From: Parafrankia sp. EUN1f
Lineage (GTDB): Bacteria; Actinomycetota; Actinomycetes; Frankiales; Frankiaceae
NCBI RefSeq assembly: GCF_000177675.1
Contig: NZ_ADGX01000047.1
Location: 1-60,855 of the forward strand
Length of the DNA stretch: 60,855 nt
Direction: 5' to 3'
Part shown: positions 43,814 through 52,501 of the stretch, in pieces
How the letters are laid out: every line of letters starts with the position of its first letter
Position numbering within the stretch: position 1 is the first letter of the stretch
Translations under genes and position numbers: made by a program
The notes under the pieces: generated by a model
Database searches by the model: none
The model's input: the letters and a program-made list of their open reading frames with translations, nothing else
Told to the model about the DNA's origin: nothing

Positions 43814-44674
43814 ATGACGGCGTCGCGGGAGCAGCCGCCGGTCGAGGTCCGCGATGCCCTGGACCGGGCGGCCGAGCTTCTGGGCGAGGCGGACGCGCTG
43901 CTGGTGTGTGCCGGAGCGGGCATGGGGGTGGATTCCGGGTTGCCCGACTTCCGTGGCGACACCGGGTTCTGGCGGGCGTACCCGCCCTACGCGCGCCTCG
44001 GTCTGTCCTTCGTCCAGCTCGCCGATCCGGCCCACTTCGGCACGGATCCCGCCCTGGCCTGGGGTTTCTACGGGCACCGGCTCGCCCTCTACCGGGAGAC
44101 CGTGCCACACGCCGGGTTCGGCATCCTGCGCCGGTGGGCCGATCGGCTGCCCGCCGGGATGTGGGTGTTCACCTCCAATGTCGACGGCCAGTTCCAGCGG
44201 GCCGGCATCGCCGAGGTGGCCGAGGTGCACGGTTCGATCCATCACCTTCAGTGCGTGCGGCCCTGCACCTCGGACGTCTGGTCGGCGCAGGGGGTCGACG
44301 TCGCGGTCGACCCGGAGTCGATGCGGGCGCGGGAACCGCTGCCCCGCTGCCCGCGCTGTGGCTCGCTCGCCCGCCCGAACATCCTGATGTTCGGTGACTG
44401 GACCTGGGTCGGGCTGCGCACCGAGCAGGCGACGCGTGCCTGCATGTCCTGGCTCGACGGGCACTTCGCCGGGGGTGGCGATGCCCGGCTGGCCGTGATC
44501 GAGCTCGGTGCCGGCACCGCGGTGCCGACCGTCCGGCGGCTGGCGGAGTCGGTCGCGGGCAGCCGGCTGATCCGGGTCAACCCGGTGGAGGCCGGTGTCC
44601 GTGCCGGCGGCGGCGTCTCACTCCCGCTCGGCGCCCTGACCGCCCTGACCGAGCTCGACGCCCGCCTGCCCTGA
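43814..44674 (+). CDS. SIR2-family NAD-dependent protein deacylase
   Basis: A 286-residue sirtuin. The NAD-binding motif is GAGMGVDSGLPDFRG (near residue 40), close to the classical GAGxSxxSGIPDFR but with Met-Gly in place of Ile-Ser. TSNVDGQFQRAG and the catalytic His in EVHGSIHHLQC follow; cysteines in LQCVRPC and CPRCG can form the zinc site; RPNILMFGDWTWV is the usual post-zinc segment. ATG 43814 is chosen over GTG 43799 because GGAGG lies five bases before it. The 3' end overlaps the convergent TetR gene by 57 bases. It stands next to a conflict operon, where SIR2 domains often act as NAD-depleting effectors, but its conserved zinc site favours a housekeeping deacylase. Confidence 0.9.
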   Translation: MTASREQPPVEVRDALDRAAELLGEADALLVCAGAGMGVDSGLPDFRGDTGFWRAYPPYARLGLSFVQLADPAHFGTDPALAWGFYGHRLALYRETVPHAGFGILRRWADRLPAGMWVFTSNVDGQFQRAGIAEVAEVHGSIHHLQCVRPCTSDVWSAQGVDVAVDPESMRAREPLPRCPRCGSLARPNILMFGDWTWVGLRTEQATRACMSWLDGHFAGGGDARLAVIELGAGTAVPTVRRLAESVAGSRLIRVNPVEAGVRAGGGVSLPLGALTALTELDARLP

Positions 44675-45442
44675 CCCCGCCTGCCCTGACCCTGCCTGCC
44701 CCGGCTCGGTCTGCTCTGGCGCCGTCTGCTCTGGCCCGGGCTGAGCGGGGTCTGCCGGTGGTGGCGCGGCCTGCTGGTGCTGGTCAGCCTCGGGCCGGCC
44801 GGTACCGGGACGGTGGCCGGCGCGGATCGCCTCCACAACCAGATCGAGGACCCAGCTGACGGCCTCGGTCGCGGTGCTGGGCGTGAGGTTCCACGTCCGA
44901 ACCAGTCGTTCGTAGGTCGGCACGTTCCACAGGACGTCGAGCATGCCCGCCGCCGCCGCGCGCTCGTCGTCGCTCCAGCCGACGCTGTGCGGGGCGACGG
45001 CGGCGAGGAGTGCGTCCCGGCGCCGCTGGTCCTCGGCGACGAGTGCCGGCTGATGCGGCTCGGTGCGGTCCCAGCGCGCCACCGCGTAGGACGAGAGCGT
45101 CGCGAAGGACCGCGCGGTGATCTCGGTGAGTCGGTCGAGACCCAGATTGTCGTAGGTGACGCCGGCCTCCTCCTGCAGCCGGCGCATGACCGCACCGTGC
45201 AGGTCGACCTCGGTTGGGAAATGGCGGTACACGGTGCGCTCGCCGACTCCGGCCCGCTCGGCGACCGCACGGAAGGTGAGGTCGCTCCAGTCCCAGACCG
45301 GGAACCCGTGGACCAGTTCGGAGCCGGCGGTGACGATGCGTTCCCGCGTCTGGATGGCTCGCTCGCGGCGGACCGGGCTGTTGTAGCGCCGACGGGCCCG
45401 CGCCTGGCCCCCGTTCTCCGCGGGTGTTGCGGGCACGCTCAT
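44618..45442 (-). CDS. TetR/AcrR-family transcriptional regulator
   Basis: A 274-residue repressor-type protein. The DNA-binding HTH is residues about 30-80 (LTFRAVAERAGVGERTVYRH), followed by an all-helical ligand domain to about 215 and a repetitive Gln/Gly/Ala/Pro tail (GQAGSGQAGSGQAG) that overlaps the 3' end of the sirtuin gene. The tail is not needed for the TetR fold. No Shine-Dalgarno sequence precedes ATG 45442, and a -10-like TATGAT ends nine bases before it, so the mRNA may be leaderless. It is divergent from an SDR gene, its likely target. Confidence 0.9.
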   Translation of the reverse strand: MSVPATPAENGGQARARRRYNSPVRRERAIQTRERIVTAGSELVHGFPVWDWSDLTFRAVAERAGVGERTVYRHFPTEVDLHGAVMRRLQEEAGVTYDNLGLDRLTEITARSFATLSSYAVARWDRTEPHQPALVAEDQRRRDALLAAVAPHSVGWSDDERAAAAGMLDVLWNVPTYERLVRTWNLTPSTATEAVSWVLDLVVEAIRAGHRPGTGRPEADQHQQAAPPPADPAQPGPEQTAPEQTEPGQAGSGQAGSGQAGVELGQGGQGAERE

Positions 45443-45451
45443 ATTGGTGTC

Positions 45452-45457
45452 ATCATA
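45452..45457 (-). promoter_or_regulatory. Putative -10 box of the TetR gene (leaderless)
   Basis: TATGAT on the minus strand, nine bases before the A of the start codon. Together with the missing ribosome-binding site it suggests transcription starting at or next to the ATG. A convincing -35 box was not found. Confidence 0.4.
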
Positions 45458-45495
45458 CTGTCGCGAAATTCATTCGGGTGAACCGGTCCTCGGGT

Positions 45496-45607
45496 ATCGG
45501 TCGGCAGGCACATCGGTCGGCAGGCACATCGTTCGTCCGGGCGGATCGCTCGTCGGAGGGATCGTTCGTCACGCGAATTGTTCGTCGGCGAATCGTTCGA
45601 TTGTTGG
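45496..45607. repeat. Seven-unit 16-bp periodic repeat array
   Basis: ATCGGTCGGCAGGCAC occurs twice in perfect tandem (45496 and 45512). Degenerate units that keep ATCGTTCG-like heads then start at 45528, 45545, 45561, 45577 and 45592, spaced 15-17 bases. The array fills the spacer between the divergent TetR and SDR genes. It could be an iteron-like operator for the TetR protein or an expanded simple repeat. Confidence 0.65.
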
Positions 45608-45624
45608 ATGGGAGAGCGGTCAAG

Positions 45625-46425
45625 GTGGATCTTGGCTTAGCCGGTGCCGCGGTCGTGGTGCAGGGTGGTATCCAGGGAATGGGCCTGGCCGCCGCGGAGT
45701 GCTTCGCGGCCGAGGGCGCGAAGGTCGGAGTGCTCGCCCGCGGCCGGGCGAACCTCGACAGAACTGTCGCGCGGCTGCTGGAGCTCGGGGCGGCCGACGC
45801 CGTCGCCCTCCAGGCCGACATCACCCGGGCGGACGAGGTGACCGCCGCCTTCGACGTGGTGCGGGGCCGCTGGGGTGTGCTGAACAGCCTGGTGAACGCC
45901 ACCGGTCCGAAGGGCGACCGGATGGGCCCGTTCGAGGAGCTCACCGACGACGACTGGCTCGCCGCCGTCGATGTGGGCGTCCTGGGGATGGTGCGCTGCG
46001 TACGTGCAGCCCTCCCGCTCCTGCGCGCTGCCGAATGGGCCCGCATCGTCAACATCTCGGCGCATTCGACCAAGCGTCAGACCGCCTCCCTGATCGCCTA
46101 CACGGCGGCCAAGTCGATGGTGACCAGCATCAGCAAGAACCTTTCGCTGACCCTGGCTGACGACGAGATTCTGGTCAACACCGTGTCGCCCGGTAGTTTC
46201 GCCTCCGAGGGCCTGGCCACCTGGGCACGTGGTGTCGGCATCGATCCGGGAGACCTGCGTGCCGTCATGAGTGGCATTGCCGAGCATTTCGGTCATCCGG
46301 CGCACCTGCCGCGAGCCGGGGCACCGGCCGAGATAGGCGCGGTGATCGCCTTCACCGCCTCACGTCGCAACACCTACATGACCGGCGCGAACGTCAATGT
46401 CGACGGCGGTTCCGACTTCTGCTGA
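45625..46425 (+). CDS. SDR-family oxidoreductase
   Basis: A 266-residue short-chain dehydrogenase. The coenzyme loop is VVQGGIQGMGLAAAECF, a variant of TGxxxGIG; NxAG is changed to NATG; catalytic Ser lies in NISAHSTKR and YxxxK appears as YTAAK. VNTVSPGSF and TYMTGANVNVDGG are standard C-terminal SDR motifs. The change of the N-A-G to N-A-T-G is common in some SDR subfamilies. Start GTG 45625 follows GGAGAG by nine bases. It is divergent from the TetR gene and likely under its control. Confidence 0.88.
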   Translation: MDLGLAGAAVVVQGGIQGMGLAAAECFAAEGAKVGVLARGRANLDRTVARLLELGAADAVALQADITRADEVTAAFDVVRGRWGVLNSLVNATGPKGDRMGPFEELTDDDWLAAVDVGVLGMVRCVRAALPLLRAAEWARIVNISAHSTKRQTASLIAYTAAKSMVTSISKNLSLTLADDEILVNTVSPGSFASEGLATWARGVGIDPGDLRAVMSGIAEHFGHPAHLPRAGAPAEIGAVIAFTASRRNTYMTGANVNVDGGSDFC

Positions 46426-46488
46426 CCGCGGCCTGCCGCCCTGCCGTGCCCGCGTGCCCCGCGTGCCCCGCCACACCGCGACATTGCT

Positions 46489-46779
46489 GTGCCGCTGTGT
46501 AGCTGTGCAGCGGTACTCAATTCCTCCGCGGACCGTGATGAGTGCCACTTCGCGGACCCGGATTCGTTCGACATCCACTGGCGGATCGACCGTCACCTGG
46601 CCTTCGGGCACGGCCCGAACTTCTGCCTCGGCGCCTCGCCGGCAGGCATGGAAGGCCGGCTGGCGCTCGACGAGGTGCTGCGGCGTTGGACCGACTGGGA
46701 CATCGACTACGAAGGCACGGTGTTGCACCACACATCCACGACGACGGGATGGAAGCGCCTGCCCGTGGTTGCTTCATAA
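46489..46779 (+). pseudogene. Cytochrome P450 C-terminal remnant
   Basis: About 85 residues of clear P450 C-terminus: ADRDECHFADPDSFDI, HLAFGHGPNFCLGAS with the heme-ligating Cys, and MEGRLALDEVLRRW. The N-terminal about 320 residues (I-helix, ExxR) are absent and the upstream 60 bases do not continue the fold. In the heme loop the usual His/Arg before F-C is Asn, and the conserved Arg of LAR is Gly (SPAGMEGR). Both changes and the truncation mark it as a decayed gene. It follows the SDR gene directly, so an SDR-P450 pair may once have existed. Confidence 0.8.
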
Positions 46780-46859
46780 CAACGAGCCAGTCGGACGGGC
46801 GCGGCGACCGAGCGGGAGGATGGACGGATGCACCGCGAGCGGACAGGTGGATCTGACCG

Positions 46860-47765
46860 ATGACCACGGGGGAGAGCCCGGCGCTTACGGCGCCACCGGG
46901 GCTTCCGGCGGGCACCGTGCTTCCGGTGGACACGGTGGGCCTGCTGGAGGGCCTGACGACGACGCGGGCCATCCGTCGCTACACCGACGAACCGGTGCCT
47001 CGGGAGGTCCTGCGGACCATCCTGTTCGCGGCCACCCGGGCCCCCAGCGGGTCCAACCGCCAGCCGTTCCGGTTCGTCGTGCTGACGGACGGCCCGAAGG
47101 CCCAGGCCGCGAAGGCGCTGATCGGGCAGGCCGCCCGGCGGGTCTGGGATGCGAAGCGCCAGGCGGACGGCTACGACCGCGGCTCCGGCGGCGTCGCCGA
47201 CTCGCCGAAGGCCCGGACGGCCCGTGCCCTCCAGCGGTTCGTCGACGGGTTCGAGCGGATTCCGGTGCTGATCCTGCCGTGCCTGGTGCGCTACCGTGAG
47301 CCGACGCCGTCCGAGGGCGCGTCGGTGTATCCGGCCTGTCAGAATCTTCTGCTCGCCGCCCGCGCGCTCGGATATGGTGGCGCGTTCACTGGTTGGAACT
47401 TCGCCGTCGATGCCGAGCTGCGGGCCCTGCTGGGGGTTCCCGACGGCACGTTCATCGCCGGCACCATCACGCTGGGCCGGCCGGCGGGCCGGCATGGCCC
47501 GGTGCGCCGCAGGCCGTTGGCCGAGCTTGTGTACGAGGAGGAATGGGGCTGCCCCGCGGACTGGGCCGTGGATCCGGCTGGGACGAGGTTCACCACAGCC
47601 GGCCCACCCCGGCCGGCTGCTGGTTCGCTCGGATCGGCTGCCGATCCCGGTCCGGCTGCCGATCCCGGTCCGGCCGCCGAGGCCGATCTGGCCGCCGACG
47701 CCGATCCGCCTCGACAGCCTCGACCGGCAACGGTCACCGGACGTGACGAAGGACCGCAGCGATGA
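46860..47765 (+). CDS. Nitroreductase-family FMN oxidoreductase
   Basis: A 301-residue nitroreductase. [18 protein letters not shown] and [18 protein letters not shown] are the N-terminal FMN-binding signatures, and [20 protein letters not shown] is the conserved dimer/FMN helix. The family uses NAD(P)H to reduce nitro compounds, quinones or enones. The last 60 residues are low-complexity ([20 protein letters not shown]), encoded by 18-base repeats near 47640. Its stop codon overlaps the cysD start by ATGA, so it is translationally coupled to the sulfate-activation genes. Confidence 0.88.
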   Translation: MTTGESPALTAPPGLPAGTVLPVDTVGLLEGLTTTRAIRRYTDEPVPREVLRTILFAATRAPSGSNRQPFRFVVLTDGPKAQAAKALIGQAARRVWDAKRQADGYDRGSGGVADSPKARTARALQRFVDGFERIPVLILPCLVRYREPTPSEGASVYPACQNLLLAARALGYGGAFTGWNFAVDAELRALLGVPDGTFIAGTITLGRPAGRHGPVRRRPLAELVYEEEWGCPADWAVDPAGTRFTTAGPPRPAAGSLGSAADPGPAADPGPAAEADLAADADPPRQPRPATVTGRDEGPQR

Positions 47766-48730
47766 GCCAGACCGACCGCGTGGACGCGCCGGCACGGAGA
47801 GCACGAACGGAGAAGGGCAACCCCGGCATGGGCCGACTGACACACCTGCAGCGCCTTGAGGCGGAGAGCATTCAGATCTTCCGGGAGGCGGTCGCCGAGA
47901 GTGAGCGACCGGTGATGCTCTACTCCGTCGGCAAGGACAGCTCCGTGCTGCTCCACCTGGCTATGAAGGCCTTCTATCCGTCCCGGCCGCCGTTCCCGCT
48001 GCTGCATGTGGACACGACCTGGAAGTTCCGGGCGATGTACGAGTTCCGCGACAAGATCGTGGCCGACCTCGGTGTCGATCTGCTTGTCCACCAGAACCCC
48101 GAATGCGTCGAGCGGGGGATCAACCCGTTCGACCACGGCTCCGCGACGCACACGGACATGTGGAAGACGGAGGGTCTCAAGCAGGCGCTCGACAAGCACG
48201 GTTTCGACCTGGCGTTCGGCGGGGCCCGCCGGGACGAGGAGAAGTCCCGGGCGAAGGAACGGGTCTTCTCGATCCGGTCGGCGCAGCACCGGTGGGATCC
48301 GAAGGCGCAGCGCCCCGAGCTGTGGCGCCTCTACAACGCGAGCAAGGCCCCGGGCCAGAGCGTGCGGGTGTTCCCGCTGTCGAACTGGACCGAGCTGGAT
48401 GTGTGGCAGTACATCTACCGCGAGCAGATCCCGATCGTCCCGCTGTATTTCGCCGCCCAGCGTCCGGTGGTGGAACGTGACGGAGCGCTGATCATGGTGG
48501 ATGACGACCGGATGCCGCTGGCCCCGGGTGAGGTTCCCGAGCAGCGCAGCGTCCGGTTCCGCACCCTGGGCTGCTACCCGCTCACCGGCGCGGTGGAAAG
48601 CAACGCCGCGACCCTGCCGGAGATCATCCAGGAAATGCTGCTGACGACGAGCTCGGAGCGGCAGGGCCGGGTCATCGACCACGACTCCTCCGGGTCGATG
48701 GAGAAGAAGAAGCAGGAGGGGTACTTCTGA
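47762..48730 (+). CDS. cysD: Sulfate adenylyltransferase subunit 2
   Basis: Small catalytic subunit of ATP sulfurylase, forming adenosine 5'-phosphosulfate from ATP and sulfate. The 322-residue protein has the PP-loop motif [13 protein letters not shown] (near 60) and the family blocks [35 protein letters not shown] and [17 protein letters not shown] 47762 overlaps the nitroreductase stop; an internal ATG at 47828 ([15 protein letters not shown]) matches the N-terminus of other CysD proteins, so the first about 22 residues are an extension or the real start lies there. Works with the CysN half of the next gene. Confidence 0.96.
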   Translation: MSQTDRVDAPARRARTEKGNPGMGRLTHLQRLEAESIQIFREAVAESERPVMLYSVGKDSSVLLHLAMKAFYPSRPPFPLLHVDTTWKFRAMYEFRDKIVADLGVDLLVHQNPECVERGINPFDHGSATHTDMWKTEGLKQALDKHGFDLAFGGARRDEEKSRAKERVFSIRSAQHRWDPKAQRPELWRLYNASKAPGQSVRVFPLSNWTELDVWQYIYREQIPIVPLYFAAQRPVVERDGALIMVDDDRMPLAPGEVPEQRSVRFRTLGCYPLTGAVESNAATLPEIIQEMLLTTSSERQGRVIDHDSSGSMEKKKQEGYF

Positions 48731-50652
48731 TGGCGCACGCGACCAACGACCTCGTCGCGGCCGACATCGAGGGCTATCTGCGCGCGCACGAGAACAAGTC
48801 GATGCTGCGGTTCATCACCTGCGGCAGCGTCGACGACGGCAAGAGCACGCTGATCGGCCGGCTGCTCTACGACTCGAAGCTGGTCTTCTCCGACCATCTC
48901 GCCGCGCTGGAAAACGACTCGAAGAAGGTCGGCACCCAGGGCGACGGGCTCGATTTCGCGCTGCTCGTCGACGGGCTCGCCGCGGAACGCGAACAGGGCA
49001 TCACGATCGACGTCGCCTACCGGTTCTTCTCCACCGAGCGGCGCAAGTTCATCGTCGCGGACACCCCCGGGCACGAGCAGTACACCCGGAACATGGTGAC
49101 CGGCGCGTCCACCGCCGACCTCGCCGTCATCCTCATCGACGCCCGCCGGGGTGTGCTCACCCAGACCCGCCGGCACAGCTATCTGGTGTCGCTGCTGGGA
49201 ATCCGCAACGTCGTCCTGGCGGTGAACAAGCTCGACCTCGTCGACTACTCGCAGGACGTCTTCGACGCCATCGAGGCGGACTACCGCGAGTTCGCCGCCC
49301 AGATCGGTCTCACCGACATCGTCGCGATCCCGATGTCGGCGCTGCGCGGGGACAACATCACCGAGCTGAGTCCGAACATCCCCTGGTACACCGGGCCGAC
49401 GCTGGTCGGGCACCTGGAGACCGTCGAGATCGCCGACGATCTGCACGCCGGCCCGTTCCGGCTGCCGGTGCAGTGGGTCAACCGCCCGAACCTTGACTTC
49501 CGCGGCTTCTCCGGCCAGATCGTCGGCGGCAGCGTCCGTCCCGGTGACCGGGTCCGGGTGCTGCCGTCGGGCCAGGAGAGCACCGTCGAGCGGATCGTCA
49601 CCGCCGACGGCGACCTCGACGAGGCGATCGCCGGCCAGTCGATCACCCTCACCCTCACCGACGAGATCGACGTCAGCCGCGGCGACATCATCGCCACCGC
49701 CGGCGACCCACCAGGCATCGCCGACCAGTTCGAATGCCACCTGGTCTGGATGAGCGAGGAGCCGATGCTGCCGGGCCGGCCCTACCTGCTCAAGATCGGT
49801 AGCCGGACCGCCAGCGTGACCATCGCGCAGCCCAAGTACAAGGTCAACGTCAACACCCTGGAACGCACCGCGGCCCGGACGCTCGAGCTCAACGAGATCG
49901 GCGTCGCCAACATCAACCTCGACCGGCAGATCCCGTTCGACCCGTACACGGCCAACCGTGACACCGGCGGTTTCATCCTCGTCGACCGGTTCACCCGGGC
50001 GACGGTGGCGGCCGGGCTGCTGCACTTCGCGCTGCGCCGCGCCGACAACGTCCACTGGCAGGCCGTCGAGGTCGACAAGACCGCGCGGGCCCGGCAGAAG
50101 GGCCAGCGGCCGGCGCTGCTGTGGTTCACCGGGCTTTCCGGCGCCGGCAAGTCGACGATCGCCAACCTCGTCGAGAAGCGGCTGCACGACCAGGGCTTCC
50201 ACACCTATCTGCTGGACGGCGACAACGTCCGCCACGGCCTCAACAAGGACCTCGGCTTCACCGACGCCGACCGGGTGGAGAACATCCGCCGGGTCGCCGA
50301 GGTCGCGAAGCTGATGGTCGACGCCGGGACCATCGTCCTGGCCTCGTTCATCTCCCCGTTCCGGGCCGAGCGGCAGATGGCCCGCGAGCTGCTCGGCGCG
50401 GGCGAGTTCATCGAGATCTTCGTCGACACGCCGCTGTCGGTGGCGGAGTCCCGCGACCGCAAGGGGCTCTACGCCAAGGCCCGCCGCGGCGACCTGGTGA
50501 ACTTCACCGGCATCGACTCGCCGTACGAGGCGCCCGAGAACGCGGAGATCGTGCTCGATGCCAGCGGGTCCGTCTCGGCCGAGACCGCGGCCGAGACGGT
50601 CGTGGACTACCTGCGCGGCACCGGCATCCTGACCCCACCGGAGGCATCGTGA
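48730..50652 (+). CDS. cysNC: Bifunctional CysN-CysC: sulfate adenylyltransferase GTPase subunit / APS kinase
   Basis: A 640-residue fusion. Residues 1 to about 440 are the EF-Tu-like CysN GTPase driving sulfate activation: P-loop GSVDDGKST (near 33), switch region [14 protein letters not shown]3 DTPGHEQY and G4 NKLD. Residues about 455-640 are APS kinase CysC, phosphorylating APS to PAPS: P-loop GLSGAGKST (near 468), [29 protein letters not shown] and [17 protein letters not shown]. The start overlaps the cysD stop by one base (TGATG). The product PAPS is the sulfate donor for sulfotransferases; no PAPS reductase or sulfite reductase is in the window. Confidence 0.97.
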   Translation: MAHATNDLVAADIEGYLRAHENKSMLRFITCGSVDDGKSTLIGRLLYDSKLVFSDHLAALENDSKKVGTQGDGLDFALLVDGLAAEREQGITIDVAYRFFSTERRKFIVADTPGHEQYTRNMVTGASTADLAVILIDARRGVLTQTRRHSYLVSLLGIRNVVLAVNKLDLVDYSQDVFDAIEADYREFAAQIGLTDIVAIPMSALRGDNITELSPNIPWYTGPTLVGHLETVEIADDLHAGPFRLPVQWVNRPNLDFRGFSGQIVGGSVRPGDRVRVLPSGQESTVERIVTADGDLDEAIAGQSITLTLTDEIDVSRGDIIATAGDPPGIADQFECHLVWMSEEPMLPGRPYLLKIGSRTASVTIAQPKYKVNVNTLERTAARTLELNEIGVANINLDRQIPFDPYTANRDTGGFILVDRFTRATVAAGLLHFALRRADNVHWQAVEVDKTARARQKGQRPALLWFTGLSGAGKSTIANLVEKRLHDQGFHTYLLDGDNVRHGLNKDLGFTDADRVENIRRVAEVAKLMVDAGTIVLASFISPFRAERQMARELLGAGEFIEIFVDTPLSVAESRDRKGLYAKARRGDLVNFTGIDSPYEAPENAEIVLDASGSVSAETAAETVVDYLRGTGILTPPEAS

Positions 50653-51413
50653 GCACACGCCCGACCGCGGCCGCCAGCCTGGCCGACCTGGCTGACCTGG
50701 ACGACCACAGCCTCGCCGCGGCCCTCGCCGCCCAGGCCGGCACCCATCTGGTCGCCATCCGCGATCAGGGCGGCGCCGAGGGTGACCGGCAGTCGAACGA
50801 GCTGCTGCTGGCCGGGCTGGCGGCGGCCCGGCCAGCCGACGCCGTCCTCTCCGAGGAGAGCGCCGACAGCCCCGAACGGCTCCAGCGCGAGCGGGTCTGG
50901 ATCATCGACCCGCTCGACGGCACCCGCGAGTACGGCGAGCCACCCCGCGAGGACTGGGCCGTCCACGTCGCGCTCGCCGTCGGCGGCCGAGCCGTCCTCG
51001 GAGCCGTGGCGCTGCCGGCCGCCGGCGGGCTGGTCCTGCACACCGGCCAGCCGCCGGCGCTCCCGCCGCGGGAGGCGGGGCCCCTCCGGCTGGTGGTGTC
51101 CCGGACCCGCCCGCCGGCCTGCGTCGACCATCTGGTGCGCCGGCTGGACGCCACTCTGGTGCCCATGGGCTCCGCCGGGGCGAAGGCGATGGCGGTGGTA
51201 CGGGGCGAGGCGGACGTCTACGCCCACTCCGGCGGCCAGTACGAATGGGACTCGGCCGCCCCCGTCGCGGTCGCCGCCGCCGCGGGCCTGCACACCTCCC
51301 GCCTCGACGGCTCCCCGCTGGTCTACAACCAGGCCAACCCGTACCTGCCCGACCTGCTCATCTGCCGCCCCGAGCTGGCCGAGGACGTCCTCGCCGCCCT
51401 ACGCGACCAGTAG
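50649..51413 (+). CDS. cysQ: 3'(2'),5'-bisphosphate nucleotidase, inositol-monophosphatase family
   Basis: A 254-residue FIG-superfamily phosphatase that removes the 3'-phosphate of PAP (or PAPS), clearing the by-product of sulfation. Metal-binding motifs: SEESAD (first Glu), [13 protein letters not shown] (the DPLDGT signature), and the C-terminal [16 protein letters not shown] with the third Asp. [14 protein letters not shown] is typical of CysQ of this branch. GTG 50649 overlaps the cysNC stop as GTGA. The operon nitroreductase-cysD-cysNC-cysQ thus makes PAPS and disposes of PAP. Confidence 0.93.
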   Translation: MSTRPTAAASLADLADLDDHSLAAALAAQAGTHLVAIRDQGGAEGDRQSNELLLAGLAAARPADAVLSEESADSPERLQRERVWIIDPLDGTREYGEPPREDWAVHVALAVGGRAVLGAVALPAAGGLVLHTGQPPALPPREAGPLRLVVSRTRPPACVDHLVRRLDATLVPMGSAGAKAMAVVRGEADVYAHSGGQYEWDSAAPVAVAAAAGLHTSRLDGSPLVYNQANPYLPDLLICRPELAEDVLAALRDQ

Positions 51414-51469
51414 CCCGGCGCCGAGCGCACCGCGTCCGGGGTGGCGATCCGCACCAGGAGGCACTTCCG

Positions 51470-52413
51470 CTACTCGCCGTGGCGGTACTTGCCGGGTGCG
51501 GTCCCGTAGCAGCGTTTGAATGCGCTGGCGAAGGCAAATTCCGACGTGTAGCCGACCCGGGCTGCGACGGTGCTCAGCGGCGCGTCGGACTCTCGCAGCA
51601 GCCGGGCGGCGGTGGTCATCCGCCACCAGGTCAGGTATTTCAGCGGCGGCTGCCCGACAAGGGAGGCGAAGCGCCGGGCGAAGGGCGCCCGGGACAGTCC
51701 TGCCTCGGCGGCCAGCGCCGCGACTGTCCAGGGCCGCGCCGGGTCGCGGTGTATGGCCTGTAGTGCGAGGCTGGTCGCCGGGTCGTTGAGTGCAGCTGCC
51801 CAGCCGGTGGCGGGTTCGCATGTGGGCCGCTCGTCGAACCAGGTTCGCAGGATGTGGACCAGCAGGGTGTCGAGCAGTGCGGGGACGATGGCGTCTCTGC
51901 CGGGACGGGGGTGCTCCAGTTCGGTAGCGAGCGCATCGACGGTGGCGCGTAGTTCGGGATGCCGCGCGAGATGTGCAGGGAGGTGTACGAGTTCCGGCAG
52001 ATCGCGCAGAAGCGGATGGGTCCGGGCCGGGCCGGATCGACCTGGTAGGCACCGCAGAGCGTCACCGCAGCGGGGGCAGGCGTACCAGAGGGGGTGCCGA
52101 CGGTGTCGGTGATGTGGATCTCGAGAAGCCGCGGGTCGCTCGGATCGCAGGGGGTCGCAGCTGGTGAGGCCGTCAGGCTGTCCGCCAGGGTGTGCCCGCG
52201 CCCGTGCGGCCGGAACACCACGTCCCCGGCGGCCAACGGCACCGGGACAGTGCCCGGCGCGACAAGCCAACACGGTCCCCGCATGATCACCTGGAAGCCG
52301 ACGGAGCCGGGCACGGATCCGAACCGTTGCGCCCAGGGGGCGTGCCAGGTCACCCGCGCTGAACGCGGACGACCGGTACGCATGACCGTGATCACGTCGC
52401 TGAGCACATCCAT
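51470..52413 (-). pseudogene. AraC-family regulator (cupin_6 plus HTH), frameshifted
   Basis: Two overlapping frames together give one AraC regulator of about 310 residues. The first part, from ATG 52413 (MDVLSDVITVMRTGRP, VPLAAGDVVFRPHGRGH, LLEIHITDT, LCGAYQVDPARPGP), is a cupin_6 domain as in regulators of oxidoreductases. The second part, in another frame (THPLLRDLPELVHLPAHL, then the double HTH with AALAAEAGLSRAPFARRFAS and VAARVGYTSEFAFASAFKRC), is intact to the stop at 51470. The switch occurs near 52015-52035, in GGGCCGGGCC, where a gain or loss of bases by slippage is easy. It is divergent from a quinone-reductase-like gene, the usual partner of this subfamily. A sequencing error cannot be excluded. 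Confidence 0.82.
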
Positions 52414-52489
52414 CTGCGCAGTATTACCGGTGAGACGATCGAATATGAATCAGGCACTCCTGCACATGGGCTGGATCGTGTTTTCGTCC

Positions 52490-52495
52490 TAGGTT
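52490..52495 (+). promoter_or_regulatory. Putative -10 box (TAGGTT) of the MDR gene, leaderless
   Basis: TAGGTT ends six bases before ATG 52502 and matches the actinobacterial TANNNT -10 form. No Shine-Dalgarno sequence lies before the ATG. This suggests a leaderless transcript; the 88-base divergent spacer would also hold the AraC site. Confidence 0.4.
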
Positions 52496-52501
52496 CGGTG
52501 T

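Noticed and set aside
43814-44674. Sirtuin as a Thoeris/ThsA-like immune effector
   Set aside because: No TIR or SLOG/MCC partner is present and the zinc-binding cysteines fit a normal deacylase.
44248-45270. 340-codon Arg/Ser/Pro-rich minus-strand frame
   Set aside because: It overlaps the TetR gene in another frame and lacks any motif; TetR is the real gene.
48574-50658. 694-codon open frame on the minus strand opposite cysNC
   Set aside because: Its sequence is Arg/Val/Asp/Gly-rich with no motif, and it mirrors the third-position GC bias of the well-supported cysNC gene.
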